Shown: one piece after another, positions 1-8,865 of the stretch | How positions within the stretch are numbered: the stretch's first letter is position 1 | Layout: the number at the start of each line of letters is the position of its first letter | Assembly (NCBI GenBank): GCA_038843015.1 | Contig: JAWBSH010000011.1 | Span: 1 to 48,070, forward strand | Reading direction: 5' to 3' | Origin: Zestosphaera sp. | GTDB lineage: Archaea > Thermoproteota > Thermoprotei_A > Sulfolobales > NBVN01 | Length of the DNA: 48,070 bases | The notes under the pieces: generated by a model | Told to the model about the DNA's origin: nothing | Databases searched by the model: none | What the model saw: the letters and a program-made list of their open reading frames with translations, nothing else | Program-made: the position numbers and the translations under genes

Positions 1-42
1 AAGCTTATAAACTCTGAAAACATTCTCTTTTTGGTGTGACAC

Positions 43-1347
43 GTGTCAAATATTGAAGAAAGAAAAATAGAGCTCGTTAAGAGTTTGCTTAAGAAGCTTC
101 ACGAGGGTGTTAAGCCTGAAGAACTAAGTAGAGAGTTTAGTGAGGTTCTTAAGCAAGTGTCTCCTTTCGAGGTAGTGCTTATAGAGCAACAATTAATTAA
201 GGAGGGTTTTAGAGTCGACGATATTCTTAAACTTTGTGACCTGCACGTTCAGCTCTTCAGGAAGTACTTAATCTCTAGGGAGCTGAAGGGGGTTCCTGAA
301 GGACACCCACTAGACCTCTTACTCAGAGAGAATGAGTTGATTCTTAAGTGGAGTGAGTTGTTAGGGGTTTATGCGGGTGCTACCCTCAAGACTACTGGCG
401 AGGATCTCGTGAGGATACTTAATCAGTTAGCAGGAGTCGTGGAGAACTTGAGGAACTTGAGACTACACTACAGGAAGATACAGATGTTGGTCTTCCCGTA
501 CTTAGAGAAGAGGGGGATTATAGCAGTGCCGAGGGTTTTGTGGGGTCGTGAGGATCAGGTGCTTCAGAAGGTGAGGGAGCTTAAGAAGCTTGTTGAGGAG
601 GCTCGCGTGAAGAGCGAGTTAGTTAGTGAAGTAGCTAGTAAAGCTTTAGAGTTGTCTAGAGAGGTTAGTGAGTTAGTCTTCAGGGAGAATAAGATATTGT
701 TCCCTGCCGTATGGGTTCTCTTAACTGAGGGTGAGTGGGCAGCTATAGGCGAGATTAGCGAGGAGATGGGTTACTTAGTACCAGTAACTAAGGAGTGGAA
801 GCCTAGCGCGCGCCCCGTAATGCCTTACGAGATAGTTCCTGAAGTAACTAAGGAGCAAGTTGATGCTCTACCTCCTGAGTTTAGAGAACTAGCTCTCAAG
901 AAGCTTGAAGCAGACACTTACGACGTGAGGGTGGGTAGCGACATAGAGTTAAGTACTGGTTTCCTGAGTAAGAAAGAATTAGAAGGTATTCTCAAGTCAC
1001 TACCTCTAGAATTAACGTATGCCGACATGAACGATAGAGTGAAATTCTTTACTGAGAGCAAGCTGTCTAGAGGATTCGTGAGGACTAAGACAATATTAGG
1101 GCGTAGACTACTCTACTGTCACCCACCAAGACTTGAAGGCATGGTTAGAGTTAACGTTGAGAGACTGAAGAAAGGTGAGGAGTACAGAGAGTACTGGACT
1201 AAGCAAGGTGATAGAATAATTAGGGTTCTCGTAGTAGCTGTTAGGAGCGAGAGTGGAGAGTATTTAGGCACGCTAGAAATAGTTGAAGACCTTACTGAGG
1301 TAGTTAAGAACCCTGATGAGGTTATGAAGAAATTAGTGGTGCTCTAG
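43..1347 (+). CDS. DUF438 / hemerythrin-like / PAS sensor protein
   Basis: Cytoplasmic protein with no membrane segment or signal peptide. Residues about 10-75 match the DUF438 helical domain. Residues about 90-250 resemble the HHE-type helical bundle (GHPLDLLLREN, LHYRKIQMLVFPYLEK, ENKILFP). Residues about 335-430 match the DUF438-associated PAS domain (FFTESKL..GFVRTKTILGR, CHPPRLEGMV, VRSESGEYLGTLEIVEDLTE). In this family such proteins are thought to sense a small ligand, gas or redox cofactor; no catalytic motif is visible. The GTG start follows GGTGTG by 4 nt. The stop codon abuts the ATG of the HTH gene, so sensor and regulator are probably co-expressed. The family is clear; the signal is unknown. 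Confidence 0.85.
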   Translation: MSNIEERKIELVKSLLKKLHEGVKPEELSREFSEVLKQVSPFEVVLIEQQLIKEGFRVDDILKLCDLHVQLFRKYLISRELKGVPEGHPLDLLLRENELILKWSELLGVYAGATLKTTGEDLVRILNQLAGVVENLRNLRLHYRKIQMLVFPYLEKRGIIAVPRVLWGREDQVLQKVRELKKLVEEARVKSELVSEVASKALELSREVSELVFRENKILFPAVWVLLTEGEWAAIGEISEEMGYLVPVTKEWKPSARPVMPYEIVPEVTKEQVDALPPEFRELALKKLEADTYDVRVGSDIELSTGFLSKKELEGILKSLPLELTYADMNDRVKFFTESKLSRGFVRTKTILGRRLLYCHPPRLEGMVRVNVERLKKGEEYREYWTKQGDRIIRVLVVAVRSESGEYLGTLEIVEDLTEVVKNPDEVMKKLVVL

Positions 1348-1767
1348 ATGTCGTCAGTTTTTGAGTTAGGGTATAGGTACCTGGTCCCCTCACTCAAGAA
1401 AAGACTCGCAGAAATAATGAATAAAGAGCTAAGAATGAGTGAAGTAGAAATAGCTAGAAAACTCAAAATAACTCCGTCAGCAGTATCGAGGTACCTGAGC
1501 AGCGAGAGGGGTACTGCGATAGACTTAACTAGATTCCCAGACTTAGACAGAGAGCTCTCGAAACTGGCTAGAGACTTGATCGCGCGAGACCTAGACTGGC
1601 TAACCATAGAAGCAAGACTCCTAGAGATATCTCTGCTAGCTATGAGTAAGAAGTACTTATGTGGGCTACACCACAAACTACAGCCAATAATAGACCCCAT
1701 GAAGTGTAGGATATGCCCTGAATTCTTCTCAACATCAAAAACACACCTTAGTAATTTCTCTGAATAA
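1348..1767 (+). CDS. Small HTH transcriptional regulator with C-terminal cysteines
   Basis: 139-residue protein. Residues about 25-55 form a helix-turn-helix of the Cro/XRE or sigma-like kind (SEVEIARKLKITPSAVSRYL). The C-terminal third carries a Cys/His cluster (CGLHHK ... CRICPEFF) that could bind zinc, heme or an Fe-S cluster. The ATG follows the stop of the DUF438/PAS gene with no gap, and GGTG lies 6 nt upstream inside that gene, so translation is probably coupled. The pairing suggests the PAS protein and this DNA-binding protein act on one signal. The nearest target could be the convergent AOR/symporter operon, but this is inference. It is not a recognised named regulator. Confidence 0.75.
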   Translation: MSSVFELGYRYLVPSLKKRLAEIMNKELRMSEVEIARKLKITPSAVSRYLSSERGTAIDLTRFPDLDRELSKLARDLIARDLDWLTIEARLLEISLLAMSKKYLCGLHHKLQPIIDPMKCRICPEFFSTSKTHLSNFSE

Positions 1768-1778
1768 AAGCAAACCAA

Positions 1779-3674
1779 TTATTTGAGTTTCCCATACTTT
1801 TCAAGCTTACTCACTATGTCTTGTAATCCAAGCTCCAGTAACGTTTCTCTTTTTTGTAAGCCTGTATTCTCATCCCACCCATGTAGATTATAATACTCAC
1901 TAAGCATCTCGTCATACTTCTTTCTATCTATCTTTAGACCCTTTAACTTACCACTTTTCACTTCCTCTACGAAAACTCTAGGCGGTGGCATGTCGTCAGT
2001 CCTTGTGAAGTTAGCGTGGATGGTGTTGAATGCCTTCTCATATTCTCGGATTTTTCTTCCAATTAAGAGTAGCTCAGACGACGTGATTTCCTCGCCTGTC
2101 ACAGCGTAGTAAAGCTTCGCGTAGTCGTCAGGCCCTAATAGCTCTAATGCATTACCCCAATAGGTTGCGAAGTAGCATATGCCTAACGCGTCTGTTACCG
2201 CTTTAAAATTCTCAAACCAGAAGACTAATCTAGCCTTTCCCTCGTAAACTGTTTGAAGAGATGCTGTCGCTACTCCAAATAGCTTAAGAGACTGATCTGG
2301 CGTGTAGTCTCTGGCTTCAGTTGTTGGTGATCCGTCTAGGTGTCTAGCGCCTCTAATTGATGTGAAGTGACCGAACCCCCATGCTACGGCTGTCCTGACG
2401 GAATCTATTATTCCTTGATTCTTAACCTGCATGGCGTAATAGCCTGAGCCCCTATCTATTAATAGGGTTGCTTGTTTAAACCCCATTGCTAATATGTCTC
2501 CAATACCTTCCCTGTAAGCAAGCTTCCTAAGCATCTCAAGAAGAGCGTCTCCACAACCCCACGTAAGTTCTAAACCATCAACCTCCTCTCTGCTTATTAA
2601 TCCCTTGTTATAAAGTTCGAAAATCCATGAGATGATCGTCGCCGCATTATCTATGTCGAGTCCTAACTCATTACATAAGGCGTTAGCCTTGATAATTACT
2701 GAAGGGTCATCTATATCGAATCTAGGACCGAATCCATATCCTGCATTAGCCTGGAGCCCTACACATCTAGTGCCAGTATGCTTACCTTCATGTATCTCTA
2801 GAACGTTCATGCAAGGCATATGGCAGAGAGGACATCCCTTCATATCTACTCGATATTTCAAAGCGTCAAGTAGCTTATTCAGCTTATCTTCATCCCATAC
2901 ATCATCTTCATAGTTTCTGACAGGAAGCATTGAGAGTTTCTGGAATCTAGGTAACACCCTGCCGAAAGAACCAAGATTCTTGTGAGTTTTTGCAAAGCTA
3001 GATTTTTCTATCCTGCCAATTATTTCCTCTCTCAACTTACTGAAGACCTCTGGGTGAGCTACCTGAATTTCCTCATCACCGTAAGCGCTTATAGCCTTCA
3101 GCTTCTTAGAGCCTAGAACGCTGGCTATGCCGCAACCACCAGCGGCGTTTCCTTCATCTACTATGATGGCTGACGCAAATACTAGGTTCTCCCCGGCCGG
3201 ACCTATAGTCATGACACTAATGTCGCTCCCTAGTTCTTTCCTTAAATATCTTAAGGTCTCCGTAGTAGTTAAGCCCCATAAATATGGGGCGTCTCTTATC
3301 TCTATGGTGTCCTTCGTGATTAATAGGTAGGCAGGTTTTTCAGATTCACCGTATATGATTAGATTATCTATTCCAGCACACTTTAGTCTATAGCCGAAGA
3401 ACCCGCCGACGTTGGAGTACCCTATTCCTTCTGTAATGGGGCTTTTTGACGATACGTTCGTCCTATTTGCTTCGGGGCATGCAGTGCCTACTAAGCGACC
3501 GGGTGAGATTACTACTATATTAGCTGGGTCAAACGGCTTAATTTTTGGTTCTAAAAAATGAAATAATAGATACGCCCCAGTACCTCGTCCGCCGATTAGG
3601 CGGACGTAATTTCTTGAGTCTTCTAACTTAACTTTCTTCTTAGATAGGTCTATAAAGGCAGTCTTTCCAGCCAA
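1779..3674 (-). CDS. aor: Aldehyde:ferredoxin oxidoreductase (tungsten, AOR family)
   Basis: Oxidises aldehydes to carboxylic acids and passes electrons to ferredoxin, using a tungsto-bispterin and one [4Fe-4S] cluster. Full family length (631 residues from TTG). Cluster ligands are visible as C281, C284, C288 (CPLCHMPC) and C500 (ALGICYF), matching the spacing in Pyrococcus AOR. Pterin-site landmarks include the GGRGTGAYLL and GPAGEN segments. It is the second gene after the symporter, 13 nt past its stop if the upstream start is used. The TTG at 3674 has no well-placed ribosome site. An ATA at 3695 lies 7-8 nt after AGGAGGGAT and adds the residues MKEAYGG, which fit the usual family N-terminus. 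The exact aldehyde substrate is not evident. Confidence 0.93.
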   Translation of the reverse strand: MAGKTAFIDLSKKKVKLEDSRNYVRLIGGRGTGAYLLFHFLEPKIKPFDPANIVVISPGRLVGTACPEANRTNVSSKSPITEGIGYSNVGGFFGYRLKCAGIDNLIIYGESEKPAYLLITKDTIEIRDAPYLWGLTTTETLRYLRKELGSDISVMTIGPAGENLVFASAIIVDEGNAAGGCGIASVLGSKKLKAISAYGDEEIQVAHPEVFSKLREEIIGRIEKSSFAKTHKNLGSFGRVLPRFQKLSMLPVRNYEDDVWDEDKLNKLLDALKYRVDMKGCPLCHMPCMNVLEIHEGKHTGTRCVGLQANAGYGFGPRFDIDDPSVIIKANALCNELGLDIDNAATIISWIFELYNKGLISREEVDGLELTWGCGDALLEMLRKLAYREGIGDILAMGFKQATLLIDRGSGYYAMQVKNQGIIDSVRTAVAWGFGHFTSIRGARHLDGSPTTEARDYTPDQSLKLFGVATASLQTVYEGKARLVFWFENFKAVTDALGICYFATYWGNALELLGPDDYAKLYYAVTGEEITSSELLLIGRKIREYEKAFNTIHANFTRTDDMPPPRVFVEEVKSGKLKGLKIDRKKYDEMLSEYYNLHGWDENTGLQKRETLLELGLQDIVSKLEKYGKLK

Positions 3675-3708
3675 CCCGCCGTAAGCTTCTTTTATAGTTT
3701 ATCCCTCC

Positions 3709-5169
3709 TCAGAAGTAGGGCTTAATGAGTTCCTCTGAGGGTGGTTTAGTTAGCAGCGATACTATCACCGTTAAAACGAAGCTGGTTATGACGCCCATGC
3801 CGACTGGTGGGAGACCATAAATGCTAAAGCCCCATAAAGTCTGCCATGCTATGAATACTAAGACTCCCGCTATCGTGCCTACTGCTACGCCGAGTGCCGT
3901 GGTTCTTTTCCAGTAGAGGCCGAGCAACACTGGAGCGAAGTAAAGCACGCCCATGAGACCCAGTGTATACCCGCCTAAAGCTAGTATCTCTGCCGCGGGA
4001 TATATTGAGTAGTATATGGCTGCGGCAACTAAGATCGCTGTTACTGCCCTAGATATTAGAAGAGCGCTCTTCTCTGAAATTCCTCTCATTAAGTTTCTTA
4101 CGACATCTATAGATAACGATACTGAAGCTAAGTGTATTTGTGTGTCTAAAGTTGAAGCCGCAGCCGCTATTATGCCGGCGAGAACAGCGCCGGCAATGAT
4201 CGGGTGTGTATAGTTAACCATGAGGTAAGGGAATATCCAGTCAGACTTATATCCTTCGGGCATCGTAGGTACTAAGACCCTACCTCCTAGACCTATTACT
4301 ACGAAGAAGAAGTATATGACAGTCAATGCTAACCAAGAATACACGTACATACGTAGCGAGAGCTTAATATCTTTAGCAGCTTGAATTCTTTGCAGATATT
4401 GTGGGTGAGCTCCAGTGCCTGGAGCCTGAGTGAACCACTGAGCTATGAACCAAGGTAGTGTTAAGAAGGATGCTACGGTTACTAAAGCTCCTGGAGGTGT
4501 TGGTGATAAACCTACTTCAGGAGGTGTGGATATTGTGGCAGCATTAGTGATTATGGTGTCTAATCCGCCACATAACTGTAAGACTGTTATGCCACCCACT
4601 ATAGCGCCTGCGGTAAGCACAAATCCCTGAATAACGTCTGTCCAAGCAACTGCTACTATGCCTCCTAAGACTGTGTAGAGAGCTACGATTATACCACCTA
4701 TTATGACGCCCTCACTGAAACTTCTACCAGTAGCTAGCGTGTAAACGGCGCCTAATGCATTTAATTGAATTATGAAGAACGGTATGAGTGCCACACACGT
4801 TATTGAGGCTATAAGTATGCGTAAGCTCCTACTTCCAAATCTTTTTTCAAAGTATTCTGCCGGGGTGATTAAAGCCACTCTCCTGAATTTATAGGCTATT
4901 ATAGGACCTATCGCGCTTCCAGTAGCCCACATGATGGGGTATACGACGTTAGTGATACCTACTCTGTATATGCCACCAATACCGCCCAGAAACGAGAGAG
5001 CGCTTATAAACGTCGCGAAGTATGTGCCAGTTAGCGCTATTAAGCCCATTTTATGTCCTGCCACTGCATAATCTTCTAGAGTCTTGATCTTCCTAGCTGC
5101 AAGTAGGCCTACCGCCCCGTATATTATGAAGTAGGCTATGATAGTGTAGATTATTGTTTCAGAATTCAT
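3709..5169 (-). CDS. Sodium:solute symporter (SSS family)
   Basis: Polytopic membrane protein of 486 residues with about 13 hydrophobic segments. It has the SSS pattern: an early GGIGGIYR-type glycine-rich helix, YKFRRVALITPAEYFEKRFGS after TM3, the TVLGGIVAVAWTDVIQG segment in TM5, and AAAASTLDTQIHLASVSL in TM8, where the Ser/Thr residues usually bind Na+. It imports an organic solute (acid, amino acid, sugar or similar) with sodium. ATG follows GGTG by 7 nt. It is first in an operon with AOR, which suggests the imported solute or its product feeds an aldehyde/acid step. The substrate cannot be assigned from sequence. The promoter lies in the inverted repeat at 5238-5273. Confidence 0.9.
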   Translation of the reverse strand: MNSETIIYTIIAYFIIYGAVGLLAARKIKTLEDYAVAGHKMGLIALTGTYFATFISALSFLGGIGGIYRVGITNVVYPIMWATGSAIGPIIAYKFRRVALITPAEYFEKRFGSRSLRILIASITCVALIPFFIIQLNALGAVYTLATGRSFSEGVIIGGIIVALYTVLGGIVAVAWTDVIQGFVLTAGAIVGGITVLQLCGGLDTIITNAATISTPPEVGLSPTPPGALVTVASFLTLPWFIAQWFTQAPGTGAHPQYLQRIQAAKDIKLSLRMYVYSWLALTVIYFFFVVIGLGGRVLVPTMPEGYKSDWIFPYLMVNYTHPIIAGAVLAGIIAAAASTLDTQIHLASVSLSIDVVRNLMRGISEKSALLISRAVTAILVAAAIYYSIYPAAEILALGGYTLGLMGVLYFAPVLLGLYWKRTTALGVAVGTIAGVLVFIAWQTLWGFSIYGLPPVGMGVITSFVLTVIVSLLTKPPSEELIKPYF

Positions 5170-5237
5170 TTCTATTCACCTTTTTCAACTTACGTAGTAT
5201 AATCGTTGCTACTATAACTGGGGTCAGACAACCGAGA

Positions 5238-5273
5238 GTCTGTAACAAACTGAAGATATATACAGTTTCAGAC
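5238..5273 (-). promoter_or_regulatory. TATA box inside an inverted repeat, symporter/AOR promoter
   Basis: Two arms, GTCTG-(TAAC)-AAACTG and CAGTTT-CAGAC, are exact inverted complements flanking the sequence AAGATATATA. On the minus strand this core reads TGTATATATCTT, a good archaeal TATA box for the symporter/AOR operon, predicting a start site near 5230 and a leader of about 60 nt that includes the GGTG ribosome site. A palindrome around a TATA box is the usual layout of an archaeal repressor operator. Confidence 0.5.
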
Positions 5274-5359
5274 AATACGAGTGTCACCCATGAATAACCT
5301 TATTAAAGGTTAATAAACTTTAAATAAAAGTTTGATACCGTATAAGTCAGGTAATGAAG

Positions 5360-5380
5360 CATGCTTTAGCTTTTAGCATG
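5360..5380 (-). terminator. Hairpin over the PfpI stop codon
   Basis: CATGCT and AGCATG form a 6-bp stem around a 9-nt A/T-rich loop. The loop contains the TAA stop of the PfpI gene on the minus strand. It lies between that gene and the promoter of the next operon, so it may help end transcription. Weak evidence; archaeal terminators are mostly T-runs. Confidence 0.25.
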
Positions 5381-5887
5381 TTTAATCAGTTTAATGAATT
5401 CTTTCATCCAATATGGTAGGTCTGGTGGTGTTCTAGCTGTTACTATGTTTCTGTCTACGACTACCGGTTGGTCAACCCATTCACCACCTGATACTCTGAT
5501 GTCATCGGCTATTCCTGCGTAGCTAGTTAGTTTTAGTTTCTTGACGACGCCTGCTGATATTAGTAGTTGGGGTCCGTGACATATTGCCGCGACAGGCTTT
5601 CCAGACTCTACGAAGTGCCTCACTATCTTGACTGCTTCTTCTCTTGCTAATACCCTAATTCTCTCAGGGCCTCTACCGCCAGGAATTACTAGAGCTATGT
5701 ATTCTTCAGGATTCACTTTACTCAGAGGTACTGCATTCACTACATAGCCGTGCTTACCCTCAACCCTGCCCTCACTAGGTGCCGCAACAACAACCTCAAA
5801 ACCTTCCTCAACGAGTCTATAGTAAGGATACAGAACCTCAATATCCTCAAACTCCGGACCAACTATCATGAGGACCTTACTAACCAC
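5366..5887 (-). CDS. pfpI: PfpI / DJ-1 family protein (protease I-like deglycase)
   Basis: Intracellular class I glutamine amidotransferase-like protein, 173 residues from the chosen start. Hallmarks are the nucleophile elbow AICHGPQ (Cys followed by His), GPEFEDIEVLYPYYRL near the N-terminus, VIPGGRGPERIR with the family Glu, and AGIADDIRVSGGEWVDQPVVVD. The family includes Pyrococcus PfpI, described as an ATP-independent oligomeric protease and as a protein/nucleotide deglycase acting on glyoxal adducts. The GTG at 5887 was chosen because it follows GGTG by 8 nt and aligns with the PfpI N-terminus; the frame opens at 5896. A TATA element lies at 5901-5910. Confidence 0.92.
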   Translation of the reverse strand: MVSKVLMIVGPEFEDIEVLYPYYRLVEEGFEVVVAAPSEGRVEGKHGYVVNAVPLSKVNPEEYIALVIPGGRGPERIRVLAREEAVKIVRHFVESGKPVAAICHGPQLLISAGVVKKLKLTSYAGIADDIRVSGGEWVDQPVVVDRNIVTARTPPDLPYWMKEFIKLIKHAKS

Positions 5888-5967
5888 TACAAACACACCA
5901 ACTTATATACGCTAACCACAAATAAATTTGTGTGAGTATCTAAGAGTTTCTTAGTAGAGAACTCGCG

Positions 5968-6666
5968 TTAGAGAGACTTAAGTATATTTAACATGACTCT
6001 AGCGTTCTCAAGCATCCAGTGATTGTTGTTGAAGAATACGTAGATTTTCTCTGGGTATAGGTTGAGTATCTTCTCAGCTAGTTCTTTTAGCTCGTCGTAG
6101 CTGTATTCGTAGGCGTACCACTCTCCACGCCCGTGTAGTCTTAAGTACACGTTAGTGTTAGTTCTGACAATCCATGAAGTCTCTGGTGAGTCTATAGAAA
6201 CTAGTGTTAGTCTTAAGTTACGCCCCCACTCAGCTACCCTCTCAGTAAAACATGAGGGATGCCTGAACTCGACAGCAAACCTCTGCTTAAGTCTTGTTTC
6301 ATCGTAGAATACTTCAACTCTACTCAGCAACTCTTCTCGACAAGTGAAGTTAGGCGGTAGCTGGAATAAGTAGAAGTCTATGTTTTCTTCCAGCAACTTA
6401 AATAATTCATGAAACCTAAACCAAGTTTCTAAAGTTCTCTCACTCATTTTGCCCGCGTGAGTTATGCCTCTGTAGACTTTAACAGACCACCTGAGACTAC
6501 TGCCTCTCCGAGACCAGCCCAAGACTTGATTCCTGTAAGGAAACCTATAAAAACTTGCGTTGAGCTCTACTGCGTTAAGACCTGAGAACTTGACATACCA
6601 GTCTAGAGTCCCGCCTAAGTTCCAGTCATAAACCCACCCACTAGTACCTACGAAAACCTCCGGCAC
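5968..6666 (-). CDS. DUF72 family protein
   Basis: 232 residues, matching the conserved DUF72 TIM-barrel-like family: FVGTSGWVYDWNLGG at the N-terminus, LNAVELNASFYRFP, the LPPNF motif, FAVEFRHPSCF, and the C-terminal VYVFFNNNH segment. The function of the family is not established; it is sometimes placed near the endonuclease IV-like TIM barrels and is widespread in thermophiles. The GTG start has only a weak G-rich site upstream. It is divergent from the transporter at 6806, and an IS605-like hairpin lies in the shared upstream region. Confidence 0.85.
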   Translation of the reverse strand: MPEVFVGTSGWVYDWNLGGTLDWYVKFSGLNAVELNASFYRFPYRNQVLGWSRRGSSLRWSVKVYRGITHAGKMSERTLETWFRFHELFKLLEENIDFYLFQLPPNFTCREELLSRVEVFYDETRLKQRFAVEFRHPSCFTERVAEWGRNLRLTLVSIDSPETSWIVRTNTNVYLRLHGRGEWYAYEYSYDELKELAEKILNLYPEKIYVFFNNNHWMLENARVMLNILKSL

Positions 6667-6716
6667 GAGAGAGCCCCAAAGAATACGTGTATTACGTAGT
6701 AAAAATTAACCCTATC

Positions 6717-6760
6717 TCTGACCTCCTCCCAGCCCTAAAGGGCAAAGCTTTCGGATTGTA
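6717..6760 (-). repeat. IS200/IS605 right-end-like hairpin, copy A
   Basis: Starts TCTGACCTCCTCCC, followed by the perfect stem GCCCT-AA-AGGGC at 6732-6743 and ends GGATTGTAA. It matches copies near 14118, 14298 and 45051 in order and orientation, and matches the GC-rich hairpin typical of IS200/IS605 (TnpB) right ends. It stands alone in the divergent promoter region, next to a TATA-like CTTTATTAC (about 6765) that probably drives the transporter at 6806. Confidence 0.55.
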
Positions 6761-6805
6761 AAGTCTTTATTACCTCACCCCTTCTTAACAGTTAGGTAGC
6801 AACCC

Positions 6806-8092
6806 ATGCTGTACGAAGACGTAGTGCGTAGTGAGTGGGTAGGTTTAGGAATAGTAGTGTACTTAGTTACTTCATTAATTGTGAGGAGCAGGAAAACCCA
6901 CGTACCGGTATGGAGTCTCATGGCTTTCTCAGCCTTCATAACAGTTATTACGGGGCTAGTTAGTTTCGATGAGGTAGGCTTAGTCATAGATATAGACGTC
7001 ATACTATTTTTGATTGGCATGTTCAGCTTAGTAAGTCTCTCAGAATCTTCCGGACTCCTCTCAGCCATCTCTGCTTGGTACGTGAGTAAGTTTAAGAATA
7101 AACACTCACTAATCTACGCTTCCTCACTTCTCTTCGGCTTCTTATCGGCTTTCGCAGTAAACGACACAGTAGCTCTCATGGGTCCTCCCATAGCTTACGT
7201 AATCTCTAGAGCTGCCGGCCTAGACCCTAAATTCATGTTTTTGCTCCTAGCATACTCACTAACTATAGGTTCCGTAATGACGCCTATAGGGAACCCGCAG
7301 AACGTCTTAGTAGCTATACAGAGCGGTATCCCAGCACCATTCATAATATTCATTAAGGAACTCACAATACCGACACTCATTAACTTAATTGTGTTGCCGT
7401 TAATTTTAATAAAGATTTTTAAAATCAAGAATGAGCCAGTCAAAATAAGCTTGATACCTTACGAACTCATCACAGATAAGCGAGACGCCTTACTCGCAGG
7501 AGCCGGACTACTCGCAACAGTGGCAAGTCTGGTAGCGAATGACTTGCTAGAACTCTTAAGCTTACCTCACGTAACTCACAGAGGCTTCATACCTTTCATA
7601 GTAGCGGCCGGCACATACCTTCTCTCCAGGAACCCTAGGAAAGTGCTCGCAAGCGTTGATTGGGGGACTATAGTCTTCTTCATAACAATGTTCGTAACTA
7701 TGGAGGGAGTATGGAGGAGTGGGGTCCTGCAACCAATCCTGACTTTCTTAATGTCTGGCAAACTCGGGAGTGTGGAAAGCGTGTTATCAGTGACAGTAGC
7801 TTCACTGCTCTTGAGTCAAGTACTCAGCAATGTTCCGTTCGTGAAGCTCTTCATAACTTTCTTGAAAAATGTTGGTTATGGGCCAGCAGACGTTAATATA
7901 TGGTTAGCCCTAGCTGCTATGTCAACTATAGCCGGCAACCTAACTATATTGGGCGCTGCCTCTAACATAATCGTGTTAGAGACGTTAGAAACTAAAATGA
8001 AGACCTCAATAACTTTCATAGAATTCTTTAAAATAGGTCTTTTTGTAACAGTCGTTAACACACTAATATACTTAGTCTTCCTGCTCACGTAA
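6806..8092 (+). CDS. ArsB/NhaD-type ion transporter
   Basis: 428-residue membrane protein with about 11-12 hydrophobic segments. It belongs to the ion transporter superfamily containing ArsB, NhaD and SLC13/DASS. Signature stretches are DVILFLIGMFSLVSLSESSG in the first half, AVNDTVALMGPPIAYVISRAAG, VMTPIGNPQNVLVA, and in the second half the inverted repeat counterpart SQVLSNVPFVKLF and AGNLTILGAASNIIVLE. The paired NxP/N-containing re-entrant loops (IGNPQN and LSNVP) typically bind Na+ or the anion. The substrate (Na+/H+, arsenite, dicarboxylate or phosphate) cannot be decided. ATG follows a GGTA-type ribosome site by about 7 nt. Confidence 0.85.
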   Translation: MLYEDVVRSEWVGLGIVVYLVTSLIVRSRKTHVPVWSLMAFSAFITVITGLVSFDEVGLVIDIDVILFLIGMFSLVSLSESSGLLSAISAWYVSKFKNKHSLIYASSLLFGFLSAFAVNDTVALMGPPIAYVISRAAGLDPKFMFLLLAYSLTIGSVMTPIGNPQNVLVAIQSGIPAPFIIFIKELTIPTLINLIVLPLILIKIFKIKNEPVKISLIPYELITDKRDALLAGAGLLATVASLVANDLLELLSLPHVTHRGFIPFIVAAGTYLLSRNPRKVLASVDWGTIVFFITMFVTMEGVWRSGVLQPILTFLMSGKLGSVESVLSVTVASLLLSQVLSNVPFVKLFITFLKNVGYGPADVNIWLALAAMSTIAGNLTILGAASNIIVLETLETKMKTSITFIEFFKIGLFVTVVNTLIYLVFLLT

Positions 8093-8211
8093 CTATCATC
8101 ATAAAGTCGTGGAAGCTAGCCCTCCAAAAGCGGTAACTGAAGCATCTCTAACTACTAATAAGGTGTAGTATTAAAACTTATGAAGAAGACAAAAACATTA
8201 ACTACTTGTTC

Positions 8212-8457
8212 TTACGAGATTATCCTTTGCTCTACTACTATCATAGTAGTAGTTCCTCGTACTTGAGGAATCTTTCTAATCTTGTTTATTATTAAGTCTC
8301 TTAAAGCTTCGTGTGTAGGAGCTTCTATCTTGACTACGACATCATACATGCCGTAAACTTCGTAAATTTCTTTAACTCCCTCGATATTAGCGAGAGCGTT
8401 TAATACGTCAGCTTCAGACCCTATCTCAGTATTTATGAGAACTATAGCTACAGGCAT
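8212..8457 (-). CDS. Stand-alone Lrp/AsnC ligand-binding (RAM) domain
   Basis: About 81 residues from ATG at 8457. The sequence follows the alpha-beta RAM fold: PVAIVLINTE, a helix, VKEIYEVYGMYDVVVKIEA, a helix, then VRGTTTMIVVEQ. There is no HTH. Stand-alone RAM proteins form oligomeric rings, bind amino acids and can modulate full-length Lrp regulators. The open frame extends upstream, but the extension runs into the TATA-like TTATATATAT at 8467-8479, so the ATG was preferred; the transcript is probably nearly leaderless. The bound ligand is unknown. Confidence 0.85.
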   Translation of the reverse strand: MPVAIVLINTEIGSEADVLNALANIEGVKEIYEVYGMYDVVVKIEAPTHEALRDLIINKIRKIPQVRGTTTMIVVEQRIIS

Positions 8458-8865
8458 GCTGATCCACAATATATATAATGTAATCAAAGTTAAAAAACAT
8501 TAATACGTGAGTAAAACGAGTTTTATTAAGAGCTCTATATGAGCGTTAAGTCAGTGGAAGTGTTGTGTGAGGTCAGCATATCATGTTTAGAAATCATAAC
8601 CTATTACTTCACGAGACTCATATCTTTTTAGTGTGAAAAGTGTTTTCAGTGTGGAAGTCTTCGTTAACTCCCACATTCTTAAATAAATGCTGGAGTATCC
8701 TCTCTGAAATCCTAGAAAGAAAGTCTGCGAGACTAGAAGAAAAGAGCTGATATAACTAATTCCTAGGCCTCGTTATAGTTCTCTAGTTAATAGAAGAAGT
8801 AGTAAAATTCTCTGGTTCGTATCAGCACTTGATCTCTTGAAGGAGGTAGAGAAATAGCTGTGAGT
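8458..8865. other. Intergenic region, no gene recognised
   Basis: About 400 bases between the 3' end of ribK and the RAM gene start. It is A/T-rich, with stop codons in all frames at short intervals and no convincing tRNA or C/D-box pattern. The only element that can be supported is the TATA box of the RAM gene at its edge. Confidence 0.5.

Noticed and set aside
5188-5199. TTATACTA as TATA box of the symporter
   Set aside because: It would place the transcript start at the ATG and leave out the good GGTG ribosome site. The TATA box at 5254-5262 fits better.
7660-7896. 78-codon open frame inside the ArsB/NhaD-type gene
   Set aside because: Same strand but another frame, fully inside a conserved gene, without ribosome site or recognisable domain.
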